NCBI GenBank assembly: GCA_002778195.1 | Contig: PCDI01000001.1 | Span: 5,901,338-5,965,337 of the forward strand | Reading direction: 5' to 3' | Length of the DNA stretch: 64,000 nucleotides | Source of the DNA: Raffaelea ambrosiae | Lineage: Eukaryota > Ascomycota > Sordariomycetes > Ophiostomatales > Ophiostomataceae | Program-made: the position numbers and the translations under genes | In this document: one piece after another, positions 43,722-55,187 of the stretch | Layout: each line of letters begins with the position of its first letter | Position numbering within the stretch: position 1 is the first letter of the stretch | The notes under the pieces: generated by a model | Databases searched by the model: none | Told to the model about the DNA's origin: nothing | What the model saw: only the letters and a program-made list of their open reading frames with translations

Positions 43722-45637
43722 ATGGCCTCTCAAACGCCGGCCGTTGTCATGGACAAGTAGGACATTCCCCGTTTTGGAGTCGAAGCTCGCAGCAGCTGCT
43801 GCCGCTGCCTGGACCCTGGAGCCTTTAGCTGGTGTCCTTTGCGATCCAAGACGACGGGCTAGACATGAAGCTCTGGATCGGGGCTTAGCTGGTTTCTTGA
43901 GTTGATTATATGTTTTATATGAGATTAAAGCAGCTGCTAACGTTCTTCTGCGAAACAGCGGCACGGGTTACTCTAAGCTAGGTACATCGGCGATCCCTCC
44001 TTGCCATTACATCATCGCATCACGAATTGTAGTCTGCGAAGCCCAGCTGCTAACTTTGCATCCCCCTTTATACAGGATTTGCCGGAAACGATTCTCCCTC
44101 CTTTGTCTTCCCGACGGCCATTGCGACAAAAGCTGCCGCCGGCAGCGCCGGCAGCGGAAGCGGTCGGCCGGCCGTTGCGAACAAGCCGTCATTCCTCACC
44201 GGAGGCGCCGGCCCGTCAGGACATCTGCAGTCGAAGAGAGGAACGGAGGATCTTGACTACTTCATTGGCGACGAGGCTATATCTGCATCATCTGGTCCCG
44301 GTATGTGGTGGAAGTCTGCTCGGAATCTGCTAGCGGCCAAATTGAGAACCCCCGTTTGAAGACTTTCGTGACTCTACGCAAATAAGGAGCCAATGCTGAT
44401 GGCACATCTAGGCTACGGACTTCATTACCCCATCCGCCACGGTCAAATAGAAAACTGGGTAAGAGAAAACGGACGAAACTTGGACGCCGTCAGACCAGTC
44501 ACTAACAGGGGCAGGATCACATGGAACGATTCTGGTCAAACTCCATTTTCAAGTACCTTCGCGTTGAGCCAGAGGACCACTACTTTTTGCTCACCGAGCC
44601 GGTCAGTTTTCCACTGTACCTCGGATAACGGCGCTTATGCGTTGTTGCTGACCTGTCTAGCCTCTGAACCCCCCCGAGAACCGCGAAAACACAGCCGAGA
44701 TTTTCTTCGAGTCCTTCAACTGTGCCGGCCTTTACATTGCTGTCCAGGCCGTTCTGGCCCTGGCTGCGTCGTGGACCTCGTCCAAGGTGCAGGATCGGTC
44801 CCTGACCGGCACAGTCATTGACTCTGGTGACGGTGTCACGCACGTCATCCCCGTGGCTGAAGGTTATGTCATCGGCTCTTCCATCAAGTCGATCCCCATT
44901 GCCGGCCGCGACATTACGTACTTTGTGCAGTCGCTGCTGCGTGACCGAGGCGAGCCGGATTCGTCGCTGAAGACGGCCCAGGAGATCAAGGAGGAGTACT
45001 GCTATGTGTGTCCCGACATTGTCAAGGAGTTCTCGCGGTACGATCGCGACCCGACCCGCTTCATTAAGCACGCCGTCACCCAGACCGGCGGCCGCAAGGT
45101 GTCGGTCGATGTTGGCTACGAGCGCTTTCTGGCGCCCGAGATCTTTTTCAACCCGGAGATCTACAGCTCCGATTTCTTGACTCCCCTCCCGGTCGTCGTC
45201 GACGGCGTCATCCAGTCGTCGCCCATTGACGTGCGGCGCGGCCTCTACAAGAATATTGTGCTCTCCGGCGGCAGCACGCTGTACAAGGACTTTGGTCGGC
45301 GACTGCAGCGTGACATCAAGCATCTGGTGGATGCCCGCATCCGGGCCAGCGAGCAGCGGAGCCACGGCGCCAAAAGTGGTGGTCTTGAGGTCCAGGTTAT
45401 CACGCACAAGCGGCAACGGCACGGTCCATGGTTCGGTGGCAGTCTTCTTGGCCAGACGCCAGAGTTTCGCTCCTACTGTCACACCAAGGCAGAGGTATGT
45501 TTTCCTCTCCTTGCGAACACAAAAACTAAAGAATCCGCCGTACATGAGTCCGTGGCTAACAGCATTTACAGTATGAAGAGTTTGGCCCTGGCATTGTCCG
45601 GAGATTTGCTCTGTTGGGCGGGCCGGGTGGCTCATAG
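43722..45637 (+). CDS. ARP3: Actin-related protein 3 (Arp2/3 complex)
   Basis: 438-residue ATP-binding subunit of the Arp2/3 complex, which nucleates branched actin at endocytic patches. Seven exons are inferred: 43722-43756, 43959-43981, 44076-44300, 44412-44458, 44515-44601, 44661-45494 and 45572-45637. The joins rebuild MASQTPAVVMDN, GTGYSKLGFAGNDSPSFVFP, SGPGYGLHYPIRHGQIENW, DHMERFWSNSIFKYLRVEPE, PLNPPENRENTAEIFFESFN and HTKAE then YEEFGPGIVRRF. The ATP-clamp motif is DSGDGVTHVIPVAEGY and KNIVLSGGSTLYKDFG closes the nucleotide site. It ends LLGGPGGS. A 23-base exon and the intron-rich 5' half are typical of fungal actin-family genes. Confidence 0.96.
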
Positions 45638-46380
45638 ATGGAGGCAGCGTTGTCTTTTGAGACAAAGAAAACTCGCGGCGCATGTGGGTGGCCACCATGG
45701 GATTTTGTTGGTGATTTCAAGTTTAGCAAACAAAAGCCAAAATAAAACAAGCGGAACCAAAAGGTCCGGTTGCATTTCTCAAAAGCAGCAGCAGTCCTGT
45801 TTGCACCCAAAGAACTGGACGATTGCCCGTATAGACTGTGTAATCTGACTTGTTCGTACACAGTTTCCTGGGGCTGGATAGTAAATAGTCAATTGTTTTC
45901 TTTTTCTTTTTCTTCCGCTTTTCTTTTACTTCTTCGATCTCTTCATTTATTTGTTGGCTAGTTCTGATGTACAACCAAATGCTAGCAAGCACATTGATCA
46001 ACCAATCTATTTGAGAGCAGCCACCTCGCGGCCGGTATGCACTCACCAACACACAACAACCCAGACTACGAAAACCAGCTGAAGGGAGGCCACAACTTGG
46101 AAACTTTTGTAGAAAATGGGGTTCTTTCTTGGGGTGCTTGGGAATATTTCTGTTTCTTCTTTATTCTGTTAAATACTGTCCTTTTTTGTTGAGTTTTTCT
46201 TCACTTCTTCATTTGACGAGTGTGGCGACTTGGCACAGCAGTCTGTGACACTGCATGCTTTTTGTAAATAATACTCGTATAAAAACTTTTTTTCCATTGA
46301 CATGAAGTTCCCCGTAATAGCAAGAGGTGTCATCTGGGGATCTATGCTAGCAGAAGGATTAAGGCGTGGATACTGTGGAA

Positions 46381-46590
46381 TGTGCTCGAGTCACAACCCG
46401 TGTTAGCTGTTTAGGTGAATACTTCCATTGATCACTGAAGAGTCAGTGCTCTTCCTATTTTAAGCTAGAGGGAGCAAGCGCGCTCTTTTATTTACCTGGG
46501 TGGCCACTCGTGATCACTTCCTGGTCGTCATGACCGTGACCGCTGGATCAGAGGTGGCGCGCGGTCGCCCTTCAACGTAATACTATATTA
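46381..46590. repeat. Diverged LTR relic related to the chromovirus LTR
   Basis: Sequence near 46425-46495 (GAAGAGTCAGTGCTCTTCCT, then AGAGGGAGCAAGCGCGCTCT and TTTATTTACC) matches in order the AAGAGTCTCACTCTTCCTAT, GAGGGAACGAGCCTGCTCTT and TTATCTAAG blocks inside the LTR at 48811-49277. No second LTR or coding remnant is adjacent, so it is probably a solo LTR or fragment. Boundaries are approximate and rest on visual alignment. Confidence 0.4.
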
Positions 46591-46726
46591 GTCACTTAAT
46601 ATATGATTTCGACGATGGACATGCGAGGGCTGAAATGCGAGAGGCTTTTGTAAAGGTTGCGTTTCAACCTTGGGGCCTCTCCGCTGATAAATGGGGTAAA
46701 GAAATATTATGAAATTATAAGCCTAG

Positions 46727-46731
46727 GCTCG
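46727..46731. repeat. Target-site duplication GCTCG (left)
   Basis: GCTCG directly precedes the 5' copia LTR and recurs exactly at 61407-61411 directly after the 3' LTR. This defines the outer insertion. Confidence 0.9.
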
Positions 46732-46948
46732 TGTTGGCAAGTGTCTGCTAGCCAACGGTGCACTCACGTGCACACGCTGCGCTGATTGGCTGGCTGGGCA
46801 CTAGGCCCCACTTATTTCCACATACAAAAGCTCCTCCGTGTTGGCCCCTATGTATCTAGACTTTCAACCTTCAACCTATCCTCCTTTTCTTCCAAATAGT
46901 CTAGCCCTATACGGTGTTAAATGCAACTATCAAATCATACTTTTGACA
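46732..46948 (+). repeat. Copia 5' LTR (217 bp)
   Basis: Starts TGTTGGCAAGTG and ends TTTTGACA. It differs from the 3' LTR at only three positions by eye, all C/T or A/G transitions. It is nearly free of RIP changes although the interior is saturated with them. Confidence 0.93.
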
Positions 46949-46968
46949 GGCTATGAGCCCGGGTGGCC
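46949..46968 (+). other. Probable primer-binding site (half-tRNA iMet type)
   Basis: Directly after the LTR, CTATGAGCCCGGG is complementary to a GGGCUCAUA-type anticodon arm of initiator tRNA-Met. Copia elements prime from a 5' half of that tRNA. The match is inferred from the known anticodon arm, not from a tRNA in this window. Confidence 0.4.
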
Positions 46969-47229
46969 GTAATCCTGATCTACCCCTTTTCTTTAGCGTA
47001 TCGCACGCACCATTTTCGATTAATTTCGACCCCCTTAGCGTACTATAACGCACCCCTCTTTTTCGTTGGTTTGAGCGTTGGAAAGCTTTGCTTTAAGCAC
47101 CTTAACCGACTTCTTTTTTGGCTGGTGAGCTTTATAACGACTAAAAGCTCCCAACAGCCCTTATAACCTTTTCGAAACGATTCTAATAAGGTACCCTTTA
47201 ATTTCCTCGTAAATTCACTCTTCAACTAG

Positions 47230-48810
47230 TTACCCAAGCTTATCACTAAGCCCACCACTATGTTTGTTATTAAAAAGACTATATCGTAGGGTACGTTAAC
47301 CCGGGTTATAAAGATAATAAGCCGAATCGATATTAAGCTCGAGAAGGCGTATGAATGAGAGCGGTGAAGCCGAAAGGTTAAGCAGTTGATTAAGCTGGCG
47401 AGATTAGCTATCACTTTTACTAAGATTGATATCGAATACAATAACGAGGCGGTTAGTACTTTCTTAACTATATTAACGATGATTTTAAAAGACTCGCTTT
47501 TAACATCTTTTTTTAATACTAAACGCTTCGACGAGCTTTACGACGTACTTTAAGCTTTATACGCTTCGAAAGAGAAAAGCCTTTTCGTAAAAGCTGTTTA
47601 ATACTTTTATAACCTTTATTAATATAACGATAACTTTATCGATTAATTTTTAACGCGGTTAAAGGATAATATAAAAAACTATAAATAAAAGGTTAGTAAG
47701 CTTTTTACGAAGCATAAGATTTACTATTTATTAAACATTATTAACGGCTGCGTTATTAAAGCTTTCGTAAATATTACGTTAAAGTTGCGAAGTGAGTGAA
47801 ATACGAAGTTTAAAAATAACGTATTTAGTAAAGTAAAAGCCTTCTTTCGTAACCGTTGTTATAATAAGTTGTTAATAGCGGGTAAAAAGAAGAATAATAA
47901 TAATAATATTAATAATAACGGCAGCTTTAATAGTAAATCTACTAATAATAACGATAAGTTTAATAATAAAGACGATAAAACCAAGTTTAAAAGTAATCGT
48001 AAGTGCGACTTTTATAGTAAGTAAAGACACACGAAAGCTTTTTACTTCGTTAAACGAAATAAAGAGAGGGATTAATTTAAATTAAGTAAGTTTAACTATA
48101 CTATCACTAATAGTGGGACTACGAATAATCAAAGTAAAGAAAAGCTTAATTACTTCGTTCGATTAATTAATAATACCCTCTTTTTAATTAATAACATTAT
48201 ATTTCACGTTAATCACGTTATTACGTATAACTACTACGTGAGTAGTTAAGATATATAGCTCTTTAATACGAATAGTGATTATTATATTATTAACGATTTA
48301 AAGTGGTTTATTTTTAACACTATTTAAAACGTATATTATAAAATTATAACAAGCAGCGGCTTTATCTTCGTAAATTATATTAAATTCGTCGAACTACAAC
48401 TTAACGCTTTCAACGAGGGTATTACGACTTTAAAGCTAAAAAACGTGTTATTCGCGTTAAGCTTCGAAATAAACATTATCTTTAACATTCGCTTTTACGC
48501 TAAAAGTAATAATATTTAAAAGTAGTACTTAACTACGTTTAACGATAAAGAGGTGTATAAAATCAACGTCGAAAACGGCTTTATAGTACTTATTAACCGT
48601 AGTAACATCCCTATCGCTATTAATAACGAAGTTATTACGCGCGTAACCAGCTAGTACATAAAAGAGCTTATCGCCGATTACTTAAATAAACAGTGTAATC
48701 GTTAAATAAGCGTTAAAGGTTATATATCACGTATAACAAGCTTAGTCATTTAAGTTATAAAGCGCTTAAACAAACAATTAAAACATCGACGAAATTACCC
48801 CTCGCCGTAA
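47230..48810 (+). pseudogene. Copia gag-protease-preintegrase remnant
   Basis: Read on the plus strand this stretch gives a gag-like protein with many stops. An Asn-rich segment (47895-47970) precedes KCDFYSK, a stop and RHTKAFYFVKR (about 47999-48055), a CCHC zinc knuckle in which Cys codons have become Tyr codons and a Gly/Gln codon a stop. NTNSDYYIINDLKWF (about 48263-48310) is the degraded aspartic-protease site. LSHLSYKALKQTIKTS (about 48740-48790) is the pre-integrase motif, after which the element is broken by the chromovirus LTR at 48811. Substitutions are almost all C-to-T or G-to-A. Confidence 0.75.
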
Positions 48811-49277
48811 TGTAACAAACACCGGGTTCTCAAGTGATAAACCTGCGTGAGAGTTTATGTTGACAGGATAGTCAAAGCTTAGGGTTCACAATACTAAAGC
48901 AGTCTTAGTTCTTCGTGCGTGCGAGCGAGTGTTCGAAAGCTGTTAAAGCTATTCGGAATTGTCCTAAATACTTAAATTAACTACTAAAGAGTCTCACTCT
49001 TCCTATCTACGACTTCGAGGGAACGAGCCTGCTCTTTTATCTAAGTCTTAAATCATCAAACCGTAATCCAAATCGTTGATCCGTAGTAATCCGTCGTAAT
49101 CCCGGTGATCCATCGTAAGCTGGATCGTTGCTCCATAGTGATCCACCGTAATCCGTCACGTGATTGTTTATGTCATTCTTGTTCTACCGTAGTTGTCCGC
49201 CTTGGGTTCCTTCTTTCTAATCCAATCGTCTGTTCCTTGTGTCTTCAACCGCGGGGGCCGCTGCTTAAGTCGTAACA
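48811..49277 (-). repeat. Copy A 3' LTR (467 bp)
   Basis: On the minus strand it starts TGTTACGACTTAAGCAGCGG and ends GTTTGTTACA. It is the same 467-base length as both LTRs of copy B. The polypurine tract is read on the minus strand directly before it (complement of 49278-49298). Confidence 0.9.
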
Positions 49278-49473
49278 TTATTCTCCTCCTCCTTTATTTT
49301 TATCCCCAAAAACTCTTTCCTGTTTTCTTCCGTAAGTGCCTTTTATCATATCCTTCCGTGTTTCCAAGTCGCGGAAGTCGCTCCAACGCGACGATCTTAC
49401 TAACGCGATCGAGTTATTAGGGTTTAACGTAATGCTTTACTCCTTCTATTCCTTTAAGGGCTTTTCTTGCCGG

Positions 49474-49983
49474 ATGGCTAAGAACAGTTCTCGTTATTCT
49501 ACTTACGTTCGTCGCGAGCGTTTATATAATGGTTTAAAAGAACTAGTTTCTTTTTATGAAGTTTTTTTTCCTTCCCTTTTTTTTTTTTTTTTTTATTGTT
49601 AACCCTTCTCAATAGTGGGCCGTTTGATTGCTAAGAGTCGGCGGCTTAAAGGTGTTGAATCCTTGGCCGAGGAAGAATTTCGTACCGCTTAGTAGACTTT
49701 AAACGAAAAGTTTGCTAGGTTAATACGTTTTCGTCGTTAGAAAAAAGAAGTAGTTACGAAGGCGAAAGATTTAGCCGCTCGTGGTTTGAAAACACTAAAT
49801 AAGTTAGATGTTATTAAGGAGCGAAAGCGTTAAAAAGCGGCCCATACCGCGGTAAACCGTATGGCCGCTAAAGAGTCTAAAGCAGCTCAACTACTTTAGT
49901 CTTCTAATATTATAAATATAATCGACTAAAATGCGATGTTAAAAGGTTTAAACGTTCTTATAACGGACTTCTTTATAAGGTGA
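49474..49983 (+). pseudogene. Antisense gene remnant of copy A
   Basis: Runs opposite to copy A's pol. Remaining sequence MAKNSSRYSTYVRRERLYNG corresponds to the less mutated C-x2-C-x6-C motif of copy B. After an intron-like pyrimidine tract come VGRLIAKSRRLKGVESLAEE and a charged, probably coiled-coil segment with stops at codons consistent with Gln or Trp before RIP. It ends at TGA 49981-49983, the same place as copy B's. The intron donor seen in B (GTGAGT) reads ATGAAG here, two G-to-A changes. Confidence 0.6.
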
Positions 49984-49989
49984 GTTCTC

Positions 49990-52900
49990 AATTTATCATA
50001 CGAGTTTTATCGTTCCTCCGCTAACCCGCTTTTAATAATCCTTTAACTCCTATTAAGCGTTCGTTAAGTTCGTAACGAGTTCTTATATATTTTCCGAGTC
50101 CGGGTAGTTTTTTTATTTAATAAAGTAACGAACTTGTTTCCCTTTTCCTTTATATTCAACGATTCTTTCCACTTCGTATTTTATTTCGTCGTTATCGAGT
50201 TTTACGTTCGTTTCGGTTAGAATGTTTTTTAATACCGGTTTTAAGAGCGAAATGTGGAAAACCGGGTGAATTTTCATTCCCTTTAGTAACTCGAGTTTAT
50301 AGTTCCACTTTAAGATTTTCCTTTTAATTTTAAATAAGTTAAGCTTTTTATAATCCAGTTTATCGCTTAGTCTTTTGATTTTAATGTTTTTACGAAGTAG
50401 GTATACAACTCCTTCCTTCGTTAAAGTTAATCCCTCAACTCTTTTTTTATTAGCTTACTATATTATGGTTTCCTACATTTTTTTAAGGTTTTTTTAAAGT
50501 GTTTTTTACGTTTTCACTATATTTTCTTTATATTATAAAGCTGTTTATACTTAGCTTTCTTTTAGTACTAATTATTAATACGCTTTCGAGTGGAATTCGT
50601 AGTTAGCGTAAAACGGGGATGTATTAATCGTTCCCGTGTTTACGCTATTATAAGCGAATTATACTAGTAGTAGTAGTTATACTCAATTGTTTTACGAGTA
50701 GTTTACGTAGCTTCGTAAGTATTACTCGATGATTTAGTTAATTCTTTTCGTCTGTCCGTCTATCTATAAGTAAAATGCTATAAACATTTTATACTTCGTC
50801 CCCAACTATTTCATAAACGATTACTAAAACTTAGATTTAAAAAACTTATCTCTATTTAATATAATTTCCTTTAGTAGCCCGTGATTAGCTAAAACGGTCT
50901 TTAAAAATGTATATACGAGCTCGTCTACGTTGCTTACCTCTTTATATAGTATAAAGTAAGCGTATTTAGTAAGTCTATAAACGATAACGAGGATGTTATC
51001 GTAGGTTATTCTTATAAAAGGTTCCTTCGATTTTAGTAGCTTCACGATAAAGTCTAAGCTAATGAATTCCTATAATCTAATAAAGATCCGTAGTGGTTTT
51101 AATAATTCGTATGGTTTATAACGTTTTATCTTATTCTTTTTACACACATTATAGTTTCCAATAACTTTCGCGATAAGTTTCTTAATTCCGAAAAAGTCGT
51201 AGTTCCTTTAAATTCGTTTTATAATAACTCTAATTCCTTAATGTCTATAAGCTCGTGCTTCGTAAATGTCTTTAATAAAGTCTTTTTAATTTTCTTAAAG
51301 TATATAAATTTTACTATAATAACTATGTTATGCTTTTATAATCGGGAATTCTTTCTTCTCTTTTTTCGTTATTTCTTACTACTACTTTTTTAATTCTTCC
51401 TTTTAGTTAGGGTTTACATTAGTCTTATATACTATTAATAATTGTTGGTGTATTATTAAGTCCCTTTATTAGTTTTATTATAAAAGTGTCGTTACCTCTT
51501 ATAATACTTTTTATTAATGGTTTACACGTTTGTTAAACGTATTAACTTTCCCATTTTCTATTCCTTTATAATAAACGATTCGAAAATTAAATTACGATAA
51601 GAATTCCGTTTATCGGGTTTATCGCTTGTTTAACACTTTAGTCGTTATAAACTGTGTTAGGTTTTTATAATCGGTGAGGACTTTTACCTGTTGTTATACT
51701 CTAATCAAGTAGTGTTACCATTTTTAAAACGCGTAGATGATTGTTATAAGTTCTTTATCGTAAATGGGATAATTAAGCTTTAGTTCGTTTAATTTATATA
51801 AAAAGAAAGTAATGAAGTGTAGCTTTCCTTACTCATTCCGTTGTCTTAGTTGTCCTTCGATAACGTAGTTAGAGGCGTTTATCTCCACCTCGTATTCCTT
51901 TGTTAGGTCCGCTTCGTATAGTATTAAGTCTTTAAAGACTCTTTTTTTAAGTTCTTCGAATACTTCTTATTCTTTTATTATTCATTCGAATTTTTAATCT
52001 TTTTTTATTAGGTTGGTTAAAGGTTGTACGATTTCTTCGTAGCGATAAATAAACTATTAATAAAAGTTTACGAATCCTAAAAACCCCTTAACTTTTATAA
52101 CGTTAGTGGGTTTTAACCATCCTTTAATAGCTTAAATCTTTTCTTCTTACATTCGTATACAACCGAGCTTTATAATATAGCTCAAATAGTCGACCTTTTT
52201 TTGGTGAAAGTAGCTCTTCTCCAATTCCACTAGTAGTCTAGCGTTTTACAGCTTTCTCAAAACGTTTAACACGTGTTTCTCATAGCTTTCTAAGTCTTTA
52301 AAAAAGATAAAGATATCGTTTAAATATACGATGACTATAATATTTAAGTACTCTCTTAACACGTTGTTTATTATATTTTAAAACGATGTAAGTGTATTCG
52401 TTAAGCCGAAGGGCATAACCGTGTATTCGTAGTGTTCGTATCGCGTTTTAAAAGCTGTTTTCCATTCCTCTCCGTCCTTCATTTAAATTAGGTTATAAGC
52501 CCCTTATAAGTCGAGCACTATAAACCATTATGCTTCTCGGAGTTTGTTTCGTAGTTCTTTGATGAGTGGTAGTGAGTAGCGGTTTTTAATAATGATATCG
52601 TTTAGTTGTTTATAGTCGATATATAGCCGTAGTTTTTTATTTTTCTTTAAAACGAATAGGATTGAATATTCTATTAGCGAGTTAAATGGTTTAATGTATT
52701 TCTTTCTTAGGTTTTCGTTAAAGTACTCTTTAAGTGCTTTAAGTTGTGTTTCGTTTAGTTCGTAGATTTTATGGAATTTTAACTATTTTCCTTCCTTTAA
52801 AGGTATTTCGTGATTTTAGGGTTCGTGCTTCGGTAAGCCGGTGTCAAGCGTTTTTTAAAACACTTTACCGAATTTTTAGTATTATTTAAGGATTTACAAT

Positions 52901-53570
52901 ACGCTAGCTTTTGTTGTTTTTATTAGCGTTCGTTTTTATTTTAATTCACTTACGGAGTACCACGTTCGCGCAGGGGTTAAATCCTTCTTTATTATTAAAG
53001 ATTTCTCGAAGCCCTCTTACTTTACCTTTTCTTCCAAAGGTATAGTAGCGTTTGCTTAAGCGCTTGGTTTTTATAAGCTGTTTTTAAAAGCTAGTTCTTA
53101 TCCCTCGCTTTTAACCGTTCTTTTCGTTGGTTAAGTATTGTTTTAACAGATTTAGCTAGTGGTCTAGTCGATTCGGGGATTGTTTTTTCGTAACTAAAGC
53201 AATCTTAATATAATCTCATGCGATATTAATCCTATAATGTCGAGTGAGAGGTTCTCAAGTCGTCTTTAAACCAAGGTCGAGAGATGATCAGTCTCCTTAT
53301 CGACCACTCCTCCATCGTAAGATACGATGTCTCTTTTAAAGATGTTAAGTCGGTAGGGTCTCTTCTTGGTTTTCCATGGTGTTTAGTGTTTGTTAACAAA
53401 TGTAGGGGACATATAGTTCCTTTGAACGCTACAATCCACCATTACTATGATTGGCGTCTCATTGTAAACGATTTGTACTTCGATATATAGCTTTAGAGCG
53501 TTGTCTTCCTTATTAACTTTTGCTAAAAACCTTCGTTCTTAAACCGTTTGTGGTTTCTTTAACAACGATC
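49990..53570 (-). pseudogene. Copy A pol remnant (protease, RT, RNase H, integrase, chromodomain)
   Basis: Minus-strand pol read from 53570 downward. The protease region contains VDCSVQRNYMSPTFVNKHQT (about 53390-53450). RT, RNase H and integrase follow in order, then a chromodomain whose core reads YKVKRIVEYKGKGKQV in the homologous copy B. By eye, differences from copy B on the coding strand are mostly C-to-T in this copy and a mixture in B. Confidence 0.8.
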
Positions 53571-53573
53571 CGT

Positions 53574-54040
53574 TGTTACAACCCAAGCAGCGGCCCCCGC
53601 GGTTAAAAACACAAAAAACAAACGATTAAACCAGAAAGAAGGAACCCAAAGCGAATAACTACGGTAAAACAAGAATGACATAAATAATCACGTAACGAAT
53701 CACGGTGAATCACTATAAAGCAACGATCCAACTCACGATGGATCACCGGGATCACGACGAATCACTACGAATCAACGATCTGAATCACGGTTTAATAATC
53801 CGAGACCTAGATAAAAGAGCAGGCTCGCTCCCTCGAAGCCGTAAATAAGAAGAGTCAAACTCTTTAGTAGTCAATCTAAGTATTCAAAACAATCCCGAAT
53901 AGCCTTAACAGCTCTCAAACACTCGCTCGCACGCACGAAGAACCAAGACTGCTTTAGTATTATAAACCCCAAACCTTAACCGTCCTATCAACATAAACTC
54001 CCACGCAGGTTTATCACTTGAAAACCCGGTGTTCGTTACA
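53574..54040 (+). repeat. Copy B 5' LTR (467 bp)
   Basis: Starts TGTTACAACCCAAGCAGCGG and ends GGTGTTCGTTACA. It is clearly more mutated (G-to-A and C-to-T) than the 3' LTR of the same element. Confidence 0.92.
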
Positions 54041-54269
54041 TTTTAACTACTCTTATTTAAGAACAGGTTAACGCTACCTCCCTGCACAATACAAAAAAGC
54101 AACTATAGCTCCTAACACCCCCACCCCCTCGGCTATCGGAACAAATAGCAATACGGCCACAAGCGCCGCCGCGATAATCCAAGCCCACTAGCAGGAGATC
54201 CTAGCCCTAAAGGACATGATTAACCAACTCCAAGCTTAAGTACTAGCGGCAGGAATTAAGAAAGAAGCC

Positions 54270-55020
54270 TTCAAAATGGACAAACCCAAAGCGTTCGACG
54301 GTATTAAAGAAACATTATAAAACTTCTTAACGCAGCTCCGCGCTTACATACACCACTACGAAGACCAGTTTAAGCTTAACGCTGTTAAGGTTTAGTTCGC
54401 GGTTAGCCGATTGAAGGGAAGCGCACTAGAATGGTTCGAACCACGCTTACACAACTTTTTAAAGAACCCAAACCCGGATAATTAAGATAGCGAAACGCAG
54501 GAACTGTTTAATAATTATCGCAACTTCGAAATAACGATTAAAGGAGCTTTTGAGAGCTCCGATGAAGAAAGAACGGTAAAACGAGCCCTTTTTCGCCTCC
54601 ACTAAAAGGGATCCGCATCCGAATATACGGCCCGCTTTTAATAAATTACCTCGCGATTAAACTAAAAAAACGAACCTTTAATATCGCAGTTTTATTAAAG
54701 ACTTAAAGACGTTGTAAAGGACGAACTCATTAAGCATGACCGACTAAGCGAAGTCTTCGAATATATCACCATGGCCGTACGAATTGACGACCGTCTCTAC
54801 GAACGACGTATGGAAAAGGGGCAAAGACGATACAAAGGATGAGTCAACGCTCCCTCTCGTGCCAACCCCGAAAAAGGGAAAGCCTAACGCTCGTAGTCTA
54901 ATCAACAGTATGGAGACCCTATGAAACTGAACGCCACGAAGCACCAAAAGCCTAAGGGAAAGTGCTTTAACTGCGAATAACAAAAGCACTATGCTTAAGA
55001 CTATAAGCAACTTAAGAAAC
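54270..55020 (+). pseudogene. Copy B gag remnant
   Basis: Plus-strand gag with stops. KMDKPKAFDGIKETL begins the retrotransposon-gag domain, then FLTQLRAYIHHYEDQF, SRLKGSALEWFEPRLHNFL and MAVRIDDRLYERRMEKGQRR. The zinc knuckle is KCFNCE, stop, QKHYA, stop, DYKQ starting at 54960, a CCHC box in which one Gly codon, one Cys codon and others show G-to-A changes. PIYKSEKNGAG and YPKKPKRKNKP continue the same frame downstream, as in other fungal gypsy gags. Confidence 0.8.
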
Positions 55021-55187
55021 AATAAAAACCAGTGCTCAAACGATAAATCAACGCAACTATCGTTACGAAGGTTAAAGACATCGAGTTAAATATAAACAAC
55101 TACCCCATTTATAAATCCGAAAAAAACGGAGCGGGCTAATACCCAAAGAAACCCAAGCGCAAGAACAAGCCTACCACCGTATACCGC

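Larger units (their letters stand above)
45638..46731. other. 3' flank of ARP3 up to the retrotransposon block
   Basis: About 1.1 kb with no gene. It contains an LTR-like relic (separate entry) and ends with the left target duplication of the copia element. Confidence 0.5.
48811..53573 (-). mobile_element. Chromovirus copy A (5'-truncated Ty3/gypsy element)
   Basis: Minus-strand element consisting of protease through chromodomain, an antisense gene, polypurine tract and 3' LTR. Its 5' LTR, gag and zinc-finger region are absent: the homology to copy B begins at about B position 56065 and the copy ends where B's 5' LTR starts. Reverse transcriptase has YLND at 52315-52326 (canonical YLDD/YVDD; one Asp codon changed). 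The integrase remnant at 50824-51045 includes NHGLLKEIILNRDKFF. A chromodomain lies at about 50105-50260. Many in-frame stops; not functional. Confidence 0.85.

Noticed and set aside
44580..45698. 372-codon open frame on the minus strand
   Set aside because: It lies opposite the main ARP3 exon and is explained by strong third-position GC bias; its translation has no domain.
47226..47441. Minus-strand ORF in the copia interior
   Set aside because: Shadow of the degraded plus-strand gag.
50824..51045. Short minus-strand ORF as an independent gene
   Set aside because: It is an uninterrupted piece of the chromovirus integrase.
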